Assembly (NCBI RefSeq): GCF_000447295.1
Contig: NZ_ALVX01000004.1
Location: 87,881 to 151,880 of the forward strand
Origin: Fischerella sp. PCC 9431
GTDB taxonomy: Bacteria > Cyanobacteriota > Cyanobacteriia > Cyanobacteriales > Nostocaceae
Reading direction: 5' to 3'
DNA: 64,000 nucleotides
The notes under the pieces were generated by a model. That model was not told where the DNA came from and made no database searches. It worked only from the letters and a program-made list of their open reading frames with translations. The position numbers and the translations under genes are program-made. How positions within the stretch are numbered: the first letter of the stretch is position 1; every line of letters starts with the position of its first letter. This document shows, piece by piece, positions 10,506 through 19,702 of this stretch.

Positions 10506-10656
10506 ATTATTCAGTAAAAGCAACTTTTTAAGGAATGCGATCGCACGAATTTCCCGCATATGTCTCTGGCACGCATTCATCTTCGGTGATCGCCGATCAT
10601 CATGCGGCTGGTGTTACAGAGCATACTTGCGACCAACTTATAGTTTCATTAGCAGT

Positions 10657-10869
10657 ATGTTTAACAACATAGCTATTACTGTTCAAATAGATAAAGCTTT
10701 AATTCAAGAAGCTCTAGTCATTAGTAATCAACAAACCGAACGTGATGTTGTTGAACAAGCTTTGCGCGAATATGTGCAACGTCGCAAGCATCTGAAAGTG
10801 CTGGAGTTGTTTGGGACGATTGATTACAACGAAGATTACAACTACAAACAGCAACGACAGAAGCAATAA
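10657..10869 (+). CDS. vapB: VapB-family antitoxin, apparently orphan
   Basis: The 70-aa product has the VapB-type layout: an N-terminal strand ITVQIDKALIQEAL, a ribbon-helix-helix-like segment with TERDVVEQALREYV, then RRK...LELFGTIDY, the tail that normally contacts a VapC PIN-domain toxin. The start at ATG 10657 was chosen because the upstream in-frame sequence back to 10495 looks unrelated and lies against the protease relic. A VapC gene normally overlaps or follows directly, but the next 20-500 bases encode an unrelated protein. It may be a relic of a decayed addiction module, or it may neutralise or repress a VapC pair elsewhere in the genome. Confidence 0.75.
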   Translation: MFNNIAITVQIDKALIQEALVISNQQTERDVVEQALREYVQRRKHLKVLELFGTIDYNEDYNYKQQRQKQ

Positions 10870-10891
10870 ACTTGAGCAACATAGTTTATTC

Positions 10892-11356
10892 ATGCCAAAA
10901 CCTTTAAATCCCAAGTGCCAATTGTGTGCTAATCTACCCACTGTGCAGGCGAAGGTGCTGCATGGACAAGAAGGTGATGGGTGTTGGAACCCAAAAGTCT
11001 GTCACAACCGCAGGTCGTTCTACCGTCGCCGCACGGAAGCTAATTTGGATATTGAAACTATTGTGGTGGAACCACCTGTAACGTACTTTGCAGTGCTTTA
11101 TCTGTATAAAGAACCAGGAGACAAACCATTGCACGCACTTGGTGCTGAACTGTGGCATGGACAACAACCAGTTTGTCGCTTGGAACCAATTCATTGCTTT
11201 GGCTTAACGGCAAGTAAAATTAAAGCTTATACCGAACAGGTGTTACAAGCTTTCTCCAAAAAATACAACGTTAATCTGTACCAATATAAGGAGATGTTTG
11301 AGATTAGTCACAGTCAGTGTCCAGTAAGCCCTTGCCCATTGCATCCTGAATCATAA
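10892..11356 (+). CDS. 154-aa protein with Cys/His-rich N-terminus, unknown
   Basis: The start MPKPLNPKCQLCAN (ATG 10892) is favoured over the longer frame that begins inside vapB. The N-terminus has CxxC, then a CWNPKVCHNRRSFYRRR segment, so a small metal-binding or nucleic-acid-binding head is plausible. The middle (PVTYFAVLYLYKEPGDKPLHALGAELWHG) is a beta-rich stretch, and the C-terminus is Cys/Pro-rich. I do not recognise the family. It sits 22 bases after vapB and 2 bases before the next gene, so the three may be cotranscribed. Confidence 0.6.
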   Translation: MPKPLNPKCQLCANLPTVQAKVLHGQEGDGCWNPKVCHNRRSFYRRRTEANLDIETIVVEPPVTYFAVLYLYKEPGDKPLHALGAELWHGQQPVCRLEPIHCFGLTASKIKAYTEQVLQAFSKKYNVNLYQYKEMFEISHSQCPVSPCPLHPES

Positions 11357-11358
11357 CG

Positions 11359-12045
11359 ATGACTGCATATCGACAATTAACTATCTGGGATGTGCTTGAA
11401 GAATTATCTGATGCACCACCAACAATACGGTTGGATGAAGTCTGGGAGTGTTTGGATACCCAGTTATGTGATTTACCCCTTGAACAACAATTGGAAACTG
11501 CTGGTGTAGCGTTTCACCAAATAGCCCAAATATTAAAAGTGCGTGCAGCATCGCTTCTCTCTGATGTTCAAGATAGCAATAGTCCTGATGGCCCGATGGT
11601 CAGCACCGATATCTTTGCAGGCTTGGTGCGAACGACGATGCACCTCGACTTGGAAGATTTGAAGGAACCAGCAGGAGTGCAAACTTTTCGATCGCATGGT
11701 TCGCATAATTATCCCATCAATAACAACGCAGATAATTCAATCGCAGCTGTGGTTGAGAAAGCCAATGTTTTGGAAATGCTCCAAGAGGTGGAAAGTTTGG
11801 AGGACATTCGCAACCTGGCGGGAAATGAAGATGTCGAACGCTGGCGGTGTGCGATCGCAAACTATCTTGTACAGGTTGAGAACAAAATTTCGCTGCTTGA
11901 TTTGCAACGCACACTTGGAATGCCAATAGTAGAAGTTTGGTTGGGATTGTTGCTAGGTGGGTTTACATTAGAGCAAACAGGAGATTTTTACGAAATTCGA
12001 GATATTTGGGTTCTTGGTAACAATTCGAGAATTGACCGAAAATAA
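11359..12045 (+). CDS. 228-aa protein of unknown function
   Basis: This acidic soluble protein begins MTAYRQLTIWDVLEELSD. The C-terminal ~80 residues (VERWRCAIANYLV...ISLLDLQRTLGMPIVEVWLGLLLGGF) look like a helical, possibly winged-helix, domain, with a helix-turn-helix-like run LLDLQRTLGMPIVEVWLGL. No catalytic motif is visible. It follows the Cys/His-rich gene after only 2 bases, which argues for cotranscription and perhaps joint function. It is unrecognised; its reality is supported by the complete reading frame with sensible composition and by the tight spacing. Confidence 0.6.
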   Translation: MTAYRQLTIWDVLEELSDAPPTIRLDEVWECLDTQLCDLPLEQQLETAGVAFHQIAQILKVRAASLLSDVQDSNSPDGPMVSTDIFAGLVRTTMHLDLEDLKEPAGVQTFRSHGSHNYPINNNADNSIAAVVEKANVLEMLQEVESLEDIRNLAGNEDVERWRCAIANYLVQVENKISLLDLQRTLGMPIVEVWLGLLLGGFTLEQTGDFYEIRDIWVLGNNSRIDRK

Positions 12046-12160
12046 AGCACTATTTCATCAAAAATTCCTGGCTGATTCAAAAAATACCCTACGCTTACGA
12101 ATTAAAGAGATACAAAAACCATACCTTTAACTGTAAATTTTGCATAGTTGTAAATCATAG

Positions 12161-12175
12161 TGATAATTATTATCA
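12161..12175. promoter_or_regulatory. Candidate Zur/Fur-type operator (7-1-7 palindrome)
   Basis: The sequence TGATAATTATTATCA is a perfect 7-1-7 inverted repeat. It has the form reported for zinc- and iron-responsive FUR-family operators in heterocystous cyanobacteria (TGATAAT-N-ATTATCA). No metal-transport gene lies downstream on either strand, so it looks stranded. Confidence 0.5.
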
Positions 12176-12273
12176 TAATGAGAATTGCTGCAAAAAATGG
12201 TATGAAGTAGATTTTACTTCCTACCAATGGTATGAAAGAATTTTTTATAACCTTTTCACGAAATTTGTGACCT

Positions 12274-12298
12274 TATATTAGAAAAAGTTTTTGCCGGA
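12274..12298 (+). promoter_or_regulatory. Orphan copy of the STAND-2 promoter element
   Basis: TATATT, 7 bases, then GTTTTTGCCGGA. This matches TATAAT, 7 bases, then GTTTTTGCCGGA at 36853-36877, just before the second STAND gene, with identical spacing and the following AAGC also shared. A second TTTTTGCCGA-like box follows at about 12307. No STAND gene follows here. Confidence 0.5.
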
Positions 12299-12397
12299 AA
12301 AGCAGATTTTTGCCGAGCAAAGAAATCTAATTTTTTAATTTTGGATAAAGTCAAGCTTAGTCTCTCACTACTCTTTGCAACACGAGACTTTTGCTTG

Positions 12398-14515
12398 CTA
12401 CTTACTTTCGACCACTTCAATCAGGGTTGATATCCCTGCTAATTTAGTTAGATCTACTGCTTGTACATCTTTTGGCATGATGACAAGACCAGCGCGAGAC
12501 ATTTCATCGAGGTCTTGGAATAAATTTTCTATCACCTCTACTGATTCATCTTCAGAAAGTCCCATAGCAGAACCTCTAGCAAGATTGCGACTTCTGGCAA
12601 CATTCTTTAACCCCCTTAAAGCATTACGCAGAGGTTTAACACTCGCCAGTACTAGCAACTCCAAAGTGCCAGATGGGCCACGCAGGCGGAATTCAAATTG
12701 ATCTTCTGATTTCGGGACTGTAATAGTGTTTCCAGGAGCAACTAAAGCCGCATCTTCTGGCGCATCCCAATCGAGAGGAAACAAGACAACCAAGTCCCCA
12801 CTTGAGTCAATTACTAGAATACTAATGTAAAGATTGCGGTTTTCTTCATTGTTCTGAACCTGAATCTGAATAATTGTATCCTCTGGAAACTGTACAGCTG
12901 GCTCAACCCGCTTCCATTGGAATTCTTGGTTTCCGCGACTAGAGGTAGTATCCACCGGTCGGATTGTGATAGTGACTTTTGGCGAGGATGATCCCTGCGT
13001 AACCAGCAGATGCAAGAGACGCCCTACCAGTAAAGATTTAAGGCGCGATCGCAGTCTGTGCTGTATTGCTTGTTCTACTGTTTCTCCAGCAAGACCAAAA
13101 GAATCTGGTATAAGTTCTCGTCCGGCAGTAAATAAAGCGATCGCACCTACAGGTGGTAGATTGAGAGTACCTTGCTCTTGGAACTCGCGGAAGTCGTCTT
13201 CTGTGACACGCCCCAAAATATAATCGACTACGTTCTGTTGTGTCACTGGCACTACTTTTATCCGCTTCACCCCTTGCAGCGCTATTTCTGCTTTGTCTTT
13301 TTCTGCATCTAGAGAAGAATCTATCCCCACCTTCAAAGTCAAGTCACTAGGAATTCCGCGCACCCTTTCCCGCAACAAAACTCCTGGCTGCACAAGATGA
13401 AGTGGGGTGTCTTTGTCAACTTTGCCGTACCCGACTAATCCCACACGAGATTGTTGTTCAATCAGTCTTTCCTCGCCTTGGCTATCAATAAAACTAAAAA
13501 TTGATCCAGCTTGAAAACTTTCCAAAGTTTGGGAAGCTACCCCACCTAACCAAAATTCTATCTGCTCGCCCTGCACACTCCGGATAACCCCCTCAGCAGC
13601 AGGAGTTACCTGCTGACTAAAGTAAACGAGTTGTTGCTCATTGTTACTTGCAGGTTTGACTTCTAACTGTGGATTTTGATTGCGTTGAGCAATATCAGGA
13701 GTACGCAGCGATAAACCATTAAAGACTTTACGAACAGTGTTATTCTCAGTTTGTTGCCAGAGATAGCGAGTCAGCAAATAACTGAAAGCACCCGCACTAA
13801 AATCCCCAAAAGCAGCATCTGCGGCAAGTTGATCATCTTTAGCAGCAGCCAGCGCTACTCCCTTGGCAATACCCTGTTCTCGTCGTCGCTGAAACTCTTC
13901 TGTTGACAGATTAAGTTCTTTGAGCCACCGTTGCTGATACTTAAATTCTTCCGGACTGGCTTTCAAGGTCTGACCGCGATCCAAACTAGCTGAGCGAATA
14001 ACCAAATTACCCCTCGTACCTCCTCCAGAATGACAGCAATCGAGAACAACTGTGACGTATTCAGTAGGAATGGCAGACATTAATAAAAATAGTGTCCGTC
14101 CCGTGATGTCTGGCACAACGTTGTCTTGCTTAATAGCACTGTCATACAGTACAAATGTGCTATTAAGTTTTCGCTCACCGATGGGAGTGGGATCAATGAC
14201 CCGCGCACCGTGACCAGAAAAGTGAAAAACTACCACATCCCCTGGTTTAGCTTGTTTGATCAGATGTTCCTCGAAGGTAGCGAGTATGTTCTCACGGGTG
14301 GCTTCTTTATCTTTTACTTCCCGAATGTTCTCAGGATGGAAGCCAAAGCGGTGGATGAGAAGCTCTCGTTGCATTTCCACATCGGTAAGACAACCATTCA
14401 ATGAACGGGTACCAGCAAAAGTATAGTCATTAATACCGACTAATAAAGCCAGTTTGCGAGGGGTACTTTGACCCAGTATTTGACCGTAAAGATTTGCCTG
14501 TTGAAGTTTTATCAT
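12398..14515 (-). CDS. Caspase-fold (peptidase C14) protease with large C-terminal extension
   Basis: This orthocaspase/metacaspase-like cysteine protease has a p20-type catalytic domain in the first ~250 residues. KLALLVGINDY marks strand 1, FHFSGHG carries the catalytic His (~102) and VLDCCHSGGG the catalytic Cys (~161), both with canonical context. The remaining ~450 residues form an unrecognised C-terminal region; its last part resembles beta-sandwich DUF4384-like segments (IQIQVQNNEENRNLYISILVIDSSGDLVVLFP). ATG 14515 was chosen because GGTGG lies just upstream; a GTG at 14527 would add four residues. It follows the CHAT gene by 19 bases, so the two proteases are coexpressed. Family members cleave after Arg/Lys or Asp-like sites; the target is unknown. 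Confidence 0.9.
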   Translation of the reverse strand: MIKLQQANLYGQILGQSTPRKLALLVGINDYTFAGTRSLNGCLTDVEMQRELLIHRFGFHPENIREVKDKEATRENILATFEEHLIKQAKPGDVVVFHFSGHGARVIDPTPIGERKLNSTFVLYDSAIKQDNVVPDITGRTLFLLMSAIPTEYVTVVLDCCHSGGGTRGNLVIRSASLDRGQTLKASPEEFKYQQRWLKELNLSTEEFQRRREQGIAKGVALAAAKDDQLAADAAFGDFSAGAFSYLLTRYLWQQTENNTVRKVFNGLSLRTPDIAQRNQNPQLEVKPASNNEQQLVYFSQQVTPAAEGVIRSVQGEQIEFWLGGVASQTLESFQAGSIFSFIDSQGEERLIEQQSRVGLVGYGKVDKDTPLHLVQPGVLLRERVRGIPSDLTLKVGIDSSLDAEKDKAEIALQGVKRIKVVPVTQQNVVDYILGRVTEDDFREFQEQGTLNLPPVGAIALFTAGRELIPDSFGLAGETVEQAIQHRLRSRLKSLLVGRLLHLLVTQGSSSPKVTITIRPVDTTSSRGNQEFQWKRVEPAVQFPEDTIIQIQVQNNEENRNLYISILVIDSSGDLVVLFPLDWDAPEDAALVAPGNTITVPKSEDQFEFRLRGPSGTLELLVLASVKPLRNALRGLKNVARSRNLARGSAMGLSEDESVEVIENLFQDLDEMSRAGLVIMPKDVQAVDLTKLAGISTLIEVVESK

Positions 14516-14534
14516 AGGAATTACCACCTTTTAT

Positions 14535-17459
14535 TTAGTTAAGAACAGTACCTTGGGTTTCTCCAATCAAAGTAAATGCTGCCCAATCTTTGGGATGGGG
14601 ATGGTGTTCCATCGTTTTGAGCATCGCTTGGCGAAGGGCTTGGGCTTTATTGGGGTTGACCATGAGTTGGCAATAAAATTCTTTCATTAAATCGGCGGTG
14701 CAACCATCGTCAACTGCCCACAGGGAAACAATGATACTGGGAGTTCCAGCGCTAATGAAAGACCGAGATAAGCCGAGAATGCCATCGCTGGTAATGTCTC
14801 CTCTACCTGTATCACAAGCGCTGAGGACAACTAGAGAAGCATTGAGTTCTAAGTCAAAAATTTCACCACTCGTCAGCAATCCGTCCTCTTTGCCCTCCTG
14901 GGGTGCTAAAGCTAGGGCTCCTGGTACATCTTGTCGGACTTGACCTTGGAGTTGTCCGTAATCGAGCAGTCCGTGTGTTGCCAGATGAATGATGTCTGCG
15001 TTGAGCAATTCGGATTTAATGGTTGCCTCTGTAGCTTCTGCACCGATGAATGCTTTGGTATTGAACAGTTTGGCAATTTCGAGTGCTTCTTTTTCAGCGC
15101 CTGGTAGAGGAGGTAATTTTTCGGCTGGTTCTCCGACTTTGAAAGAAATGCTCGGCATGGTAGGGTTGCCGACAATCAGTATGGAGGAGGATTTCTGGAC
15201 TTGAGAGTTCCGACTCGACCTTTGTTCTAGTTTTTGACGGGTTAAATCCAGCAGTTGAATTGAGGGCGCAGTTAGAACAGTGTGTTTTTCAATCAGATAT
15301 TTGCCCTGCTCATCTTGCAATGCTGCAAAGGGAACTAAGAATAGTTCTTTATGTGGAATAAAGATAACTTCGGCGTTCGGGTCAGAGGGTAATAGGTCGG
15401 CAATGGGCTTAATGAGCAAGTTATACAATTGTTGGAGGCGTTGTTTTTCCTCCACATCTGGTGTGTAGACGATTTCTACACTGGCGCGACCTTTGACATC
15501 AATAATGGCGTTACGGCTAATAGTGATTAAGTCTTGTAATGATATGTTGAGGGATTTGAGGTTTACTTGCTTAAAGACAATTTCACCAATAGACTTGATA
15601 ACCCAAATGTAGAGTTCCGATCCATTAACTGAGTATTCAACAAGTGTGGCATTATGCTGTTGAGCAATTTCTCGAATTTTATTGATGCTAGGAGAAGGAA
15701 TGGTTGTTTCAACTAATTGCCTGTTTAACTTCTTGCTCAACAAATCTACAAACGCCCTTGCTCGACTGCGTTCAGCAATTTCCAAGGCTGGTAAGGGTTT
15801 CTCTTGGTCAATCAAGACATCTAACAGTAAATTGTAAGTTCTGGCTTGTTGTTCAAAGATTGATACTTTAAAGTTATCATGATCGCCCAGGCTTCCTCGT
15901 ACAGACTCCCAAAGCTCAATTCCCAGGCGTAGTTTACTTTCTGCTTCTTCAATTTGATTTAAGTATAAATAAGTAAGTCCTATGTCTGTGAGAGTACTTG
16001 CTTTTCCAGAAAGTTCTTGGATCTCCTCCATAATTTGCAAACTCTGCTCGAAGGACTTTAGTGCTTTGGTATATTCGCCGATTAAAAGATAAATACTTCC
16101 CCGAAAGCCAATAGAATTTCCTCTACCAATCTGATCCTGTAGTCTCTCCTTAAGCGTCAAACTCCTTTCGTTGTACTGCCACGCCCCATTTAAATTTCCT
16201 TGGTAATAGTAAATCTCAGCTAAAGCTTGTAAGGCATTGGCTTGTCCCTGTTCTTCGCCTATATTCTCGGCAATTTTTAAGCTTTCTTGGTAACATGTTT
16301 CCGCACGAGTTAAGTCTCCATTGACTATGTAATAGCCTCCCAAACCTTGCCGACTGCGTACCTGCAACCAGTGAGCAGTTTGATTATCTATCAAATCGGC
16401 GATCGCCAAACTCTGATCGTAGTAATTTTTCGCTTTCTCTTTCTCCCTCTGACCCAAGGCATCGTAACTTCTTCCTAGATCAAATAGAGCGTGAGCCTCT
16501 AAAAGGCGATTGTTTAAATTTTTGGCAATGGTCAAAAGTTTATTGTTGCACTCTATCGCCTTGGCATAATTGCTCGTGTAATTGTAGGAATCTTGCAAAT
16601 GGTACAGAGCATCCATCTCTTTTTCGAGGTCGCCTGTTTCTTGGAAGATGACTTTAGCTCGCTCGTAGCACTTTATTGCCTTGGGAAAGTCTCTCTTATC
16701 ATTGTCATACCAATAACAAGCTTTCCCTATGCAGCTTAGAGCAACAGCTTCTCCATGACGGTAGCCTATCTCCTCAGCAATGCTCAAACTTTCCTCGCAG
16801 ATTTCTATAGCTTTGGCGAGCTCCCACTGGGGATAATTATAAGAGTTCCCCAGAGCGTTCAGAATGTTTACCCGTAGTTCCTTGCCAGCATCAGTATCTA
16901 TCTCATTAGCGATCGCCAAACCCCGCTCGTAATTATTTCTTGCACTGTCTAAATCTCTCAAGCCTTGATAATCAATTCCTAGATGGAATAGAGCTTCAGC
17001 TTCCAAAAAGCGCTCCTTACAGTTTTGCGCGATGAGCAAAAGTTGCTTGCTTAACTCTATTGCCTTAGTATAATCATTTGTGTAACGGTAAAAGAAACGT
17101 ATATAGTATAGAAGCATCGCTTCCATCTGCTGATAGCTTCTTTCCTGACAGATGGTTAAAAGCTGCTCGTAGTATTCTATTGCCTTAGAAAACTCCTGAC
17201 TTCCAGAGTCAGCATTTCTAAAAGCAACTAACAAATTAACGACAGTATTAATTAGGCGTTCGGAAGCACCTATGTTGTTTCTGATTGCCAGATTTGCTGC
17301 ACAATCTAGCATTGTTTGTACCAACCCAGCATCTATCAGGTTTTGATTGGCTTTCAAAATAGCTGATTCTTCACCGCGAGGATGGTTTAGCAGCACTTCA
17401 ATCAGATTTAGATAAGCTTGACGACGATTTTCATTCATGGCTATACCCATAGCAGTCAT
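14535..17459 (-). CDS. TPR-CHAT protease-like protein (974 aa)
   Basis: TPR-like helical repeats run from about residue 60 to 540 (units such as AKAIECNNKLLTIAKNL and GLGGYYIVNGDLTRAE). The C-terminal ~350 residues form a CHAT domain, a caspase-clan fold. The catalytic dyad looks intact: His in IIHLATHGLLDYG (~828) and Cys in VVLSACDTGRG (~881), followed by SFISAGTPSIIVSLW. In better-studied systems such proteins are activated by a partner bound to the repeats and then cleave a host or effector protein. It lies between the dynamin-like genes (195-base gap) and the caspase-fold gene (19-base gap), all on the same strand. The start ATG at 17459 has no clear Shine-Dalgarno; ATGs at codons 4 and 8 are alternatives. 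Confidence 0.9.
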   Translation of the reverse strand: MTAMGIAMNENRRQAYLNLIEVLLNHPRGEESAILKANQNLIDAGLVQTMLDCAANLAIRNNIGASERLINTVVNLLVAFRNADSGSQEFSKAIEYYEQLLTICQERSYQQMEAMLLYYIRFFYRYTNDYTKAIELSKQLLLIAQNCKERFLEAEALFHLGIDYQGLRDLDSARNNYERGLAIANEIDTDAGKELRVNILNALGNSYNYPQWELAKAIEICEESLSIAEEIGYRHGEAVALSCIGKACYWYDNDKRDFPKAIKCYERAKVIFQETGDLEKEMDALYHLQDSYNYTSNYAKAIECNNKLLTIAKNLNNRLLEAHALFDLGRSYDALGQREKEKAKNYYDQSLAIADLIDNQTAHWLQVRSRQGLGGYYIVNGDLTRAETCYQESLKIAENIGEEQGQANALQALAEIYYYQGNLNGAWQYNERSLTLKERLQDQIGRGNSIGFRGSIYLLIGEYTKALKSFEQSLQIMEEIQELSGKASTLTDIGLTYLYLNQIEEAESKLRLGIELWESVRGSLGDHDNFKVSIFEQQARTYNLLLDVLIDQEKPLPALEIAERSRARAFVDLLSKKLNRQLVETTIPSPSINKIREIAQQHNATLVEYSVNGSELYIWVIKSIGEIVFKQVNLKSLNISLQDLITISRNAIIDVKGRASVEIVYTPDVEEKQRLQQLYNLLIKPIADLLPSDPNAEVIFIPHKELFLVPFAALQDEQGKYLIEKHTVLTAPSIQLLDLTRQKLEQRSSRNSQVQKSSSILIVGNPTMPSISFKVGEPAEKLPPLPGAEKEALEIAKLFNTKAFIGAEATEATIKSELLNADIIHLATHGLLDYGQLQGQVRQDVPGALALAPQEGKEDGLLTSGEIFDLELNASLVVLSACDTGRGDITSDGILGLSRSFISAGTPSIIVSLWAVDDGCTADLMKEFYCQLMVNPNKAQALRQAMLKTMEHHPHPKDWAAFTLIGETQGTVLN

Positions 17460-17654
17460 CGACAGTAAGCACTACACAAGTTGGAAAAATCATTCAAAAC
17501 TGGGAGAGTGTTAGGGTAGCGATCGCAAAGTGCCAAGCCCAGTAACTTAAAACCTTTACCTAAGCTAGTTTTCAATTCTTTGTCACCGCACCCGTAGTAT
17601 TAAGTCCCCCAACTAAGGAAAGTTGCGATTTTACCGAAGAAAGAGAAGAATAAT

Positions 17655-19649
17655 TTACATAGTCGCTACTTGTGTAATTAGTTCATCTAACTCGCTGTCA
17701 ATTGCATCTAAATTTTTGCGAATAGATGCCAACTCACGCAATTTCTGTTCGACATTATCCTGCCCTTTTTGCTTTTCTGACAAAATAGAATCTACCTGGT
17801 CTCGAATATTTTGAATTTCCTGACCAAGTTCTTGGTCAACAGCATCGTTAATCTTGCCTATTTGCTGGATGACAGTATTGCTAAGTTCGTCGGCTCTTTG
17901 GTAACTATCTGTACGAATTTGGTTGATAAATTTCTCAGTGACTGCTGCCTTAATTTTGTCATTAGTTGACTGAATTTTCCAAGCACCTTGAACGATACCG
18001 CCAATAACCATAGCCGGAATCAGAATAAACGGATTGAAACCAGCAAAGGCATAAGTTATACCAAGTAAAGCGAATTGTGCAATTAAACCTTTCGCCATTT
18101 CTTGAAAACCAAAAGCTGCTCCCAATGCACCAGCAGCAGCATTTCCCAACAAATAACCTCCAGCAGCAGCAAGAACTCGCTCAAGTAAAGACACTTTTGC
18201 GTCTTGATATGTGATTGCATCTTGGGAAGCAGAAGTACCAGCAATTAAATCAACACGTAAATCTTCTACGTTTCTAACAAATGCTTCTGCTCTTTGTTCT
18301 AATTCAAGCATGAGGTTTTGTAATCGCTCAGTTAAAAATGGTTGTAGTTCTGAAGATTGCCATGTAGCAAATTCTGTCTCTATCCTGTTGGCAAGATAGT
18401 TTTTAACTTCTTCGACTACTTTTTCTATCTGTGAAGTCACCCATTCTAACTTCAAAAACTGAACTGGCTCTTTAATTTCATATTCTGTCATCCACTCTGT
18501 GATTTTTGTTTCAGCTAGTTCTTGATAGAACTGCTGTGTTTTTTGGTGTACAGATGGCTTGGTATCAGCAATAAAGTTAGATACACGGGTAATTATTTGC
18601 TGACGTTCCAATTCTAGTAATCTCAATGGTTCTTGAGCAGCTTCATATCGTTCTTCTATAGTTTTTAAATCAGTTCGTAGTAGTGTTTCTCGCTCAGGAA
18701 TTATTCGCCTTGCCTCACGAATTGCACCTTTGATTTCTTTAGCAGGTTGGAGAATTTTGAGTCGTCCTTTTTGTGTGGTGAGAAATGTTGCTAACTCCGC
18801 TTCCAACTCAGGTACACCGGATTGATTCAATCGCTGCTCATCTGCTTCTAGCCGACCTTCCAGCGCACCAAGAGCATCAATAAAAAATATACTTTCTTTA
18901 CCACGTTTTGTACGTTCAGCTAGTTTAGAAAAAGCATGTTCTTTAATACTTTCTCTTTCTTTAGCTCTAATTTGGTTGATTCGATTGCAAATGAAGAAAA
19001 TATCTTCATGTCCCATGCTAATCAAATTATTATCTATGAAACTAAGCTCACTTTGAGAACAAAGAACTTCACAAGAGAGAACAAACAGAACAGCATCGAC
19101 AGTGGATAAGTAATCCATTGTGACTTTCTGGCGAATTTCATGCTCATTTAGTCCAGGAGAGTCAATAATTTCTACACCATCTTTACAAATTTCTAAAGGC
19201 CAGAATAACTCTAACTTTTCGTAAGAGTTTTCTTTAATTTCACCTACGTTATCTTTAATTACCACATACTCTTCGATTTGATCAATCGGAATGTCCTTGG
19301 CTGGCTTGACTCCATTATCTGTAGAGTTGGTGTAATGCAGTAAAGCACGTTTAGGATCTCCCCATTTAACCTCATTAATGATGGCAGTACAGGGCTTTGC
19401 ATAAGCAGGCAAAACTTCATCGCCTAGCATGGCATTAATAAAAGTACTTTTACCGCGCTTGAATTCTCCTAAAACTAGTACTTTAAAGCTGTCTGCCTGA
19501 ACACGAGTTTCCAATTTATGCAAAGTGTCTTCCCAACCTTTCATATCTAGGGAATCTAATACTTCCAATTGGCGCTGAATGAGAGCAACTAAAGCTTTCC
19601 GCCGTTGTTGAAACAAGTCGAACTGTTCGTGGGTGGTAGTCTGAATCAT
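17655..19649 (-). CDS. Dynamin-like GTPase 3 (664 aa)
   Basis: The G1 motif GEFKRGKST (residues 61-69) is preceded by a helical segment, the usual layout of bacterial dynamin-like proteins. G3 is DSPG (163-166). The G4 position reads NRIN (222-225) instead of N/TKxD, so nucleotide specificity or affinity may differ. The helical middle is followed by a hydrophobic Gly/Ala-rich paddle (about 480-550: AAAGGYLLGNAAAGALG, ALLGITYAFAG) for membrane insertion, then a coiled-coil tail. ATG 19649 has GGAGG five bases upstream; the upstream TTG of the longer frame was rejected. It is the fourth gene of the unit starting at 24811. The likely role is GTP-driven membrane binding, remodelling or scission. 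Confidence 0.88.
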   Translation of the reverse strand: MIQTTTHEQFDLFQQRRKALVALIQRQLEVLDSLDMKGWEDTLHKLETRVQADSFKVLVLGEFKRGKSTFINAMLGDEVLPAYAKPCTAIINEVKWGDPKRALLHYTNSTDNGVKPAKDIPIDQIEEYVVIKDNVGEIKENSYEKLELFWPLEICKDGVEIIDSPGLNEHEIRQKVTMDYLSTVDAVLFVLSCEVLCSQSELSFIDNNLISMGHEDIFFICNRINQIRAKERESIKEHAFSKLAERTKRGKESIFFIDALGALEGRLEADEQRLNQSGVPELEAELATFLTTQKGRLKILQPAKEIKGAIREARRIIPERETLLRTDLKTIEERYEAAQEPLRLLELERQQIITRVSNFIADTKPSVHQKTQQFYQELAETKITEWMTEYEIKEPVQFLKLEWVTSQIEKVVEEVKNYLANRIETEFATWQSSELQPFLTERLQNLMLELEQRAEAFVRNVEDLRVDLIAGTSASQDAITYQDAKVSLLERVLAAAGGYLLGNAAAGALGAAFGFQEMAKGLIAQFALLGITYAFAGFNPFILIPAMVIGGIVQGAWKIQSTNDKIKAAVTEKFINQIRTDSYQRADELSNTVIQQIGKINDAVDQELGQEIQNIRDQVDSILSEKQKGQDNVEQKLRELASIRKNLDAIDSELDELITQVATM

Positions 19650-19702
19650 ATTAACCTCCAAAAAATTTCAGAATTTAAAACAGATGAAGACGAAGACAAG
19701 GA

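Larger units (their letters stand above)
12046..12397. other. Intergenic stretch with several cis-elements but no gene
   Basis: This is an AT-rich gap between a plus-strand gene and the 3' end of the caspase-like gene. It holds a perfect 15-bp Zur/Fur-like palindrome (12161-12175) and two copies of AATGGTATGAA 30 bp apart (12196-12206 and 12226-12236). A small dyad GAAGTA/TACTTC lies between those copies. It also holds a promoter-like element matching the one in front of the second STAND gene (12274-12298). No plus-strand gene begins here; the only ATG after the palindrome opens a ~10-codon frame. Confidence 0.6.

Noticed and set aside
10870..11356. A VapC toxin gene after vapB
   Set aside because: Neither the protein in the real frame nor the overlapping frames show a PIN-domain start or its acidic residues.
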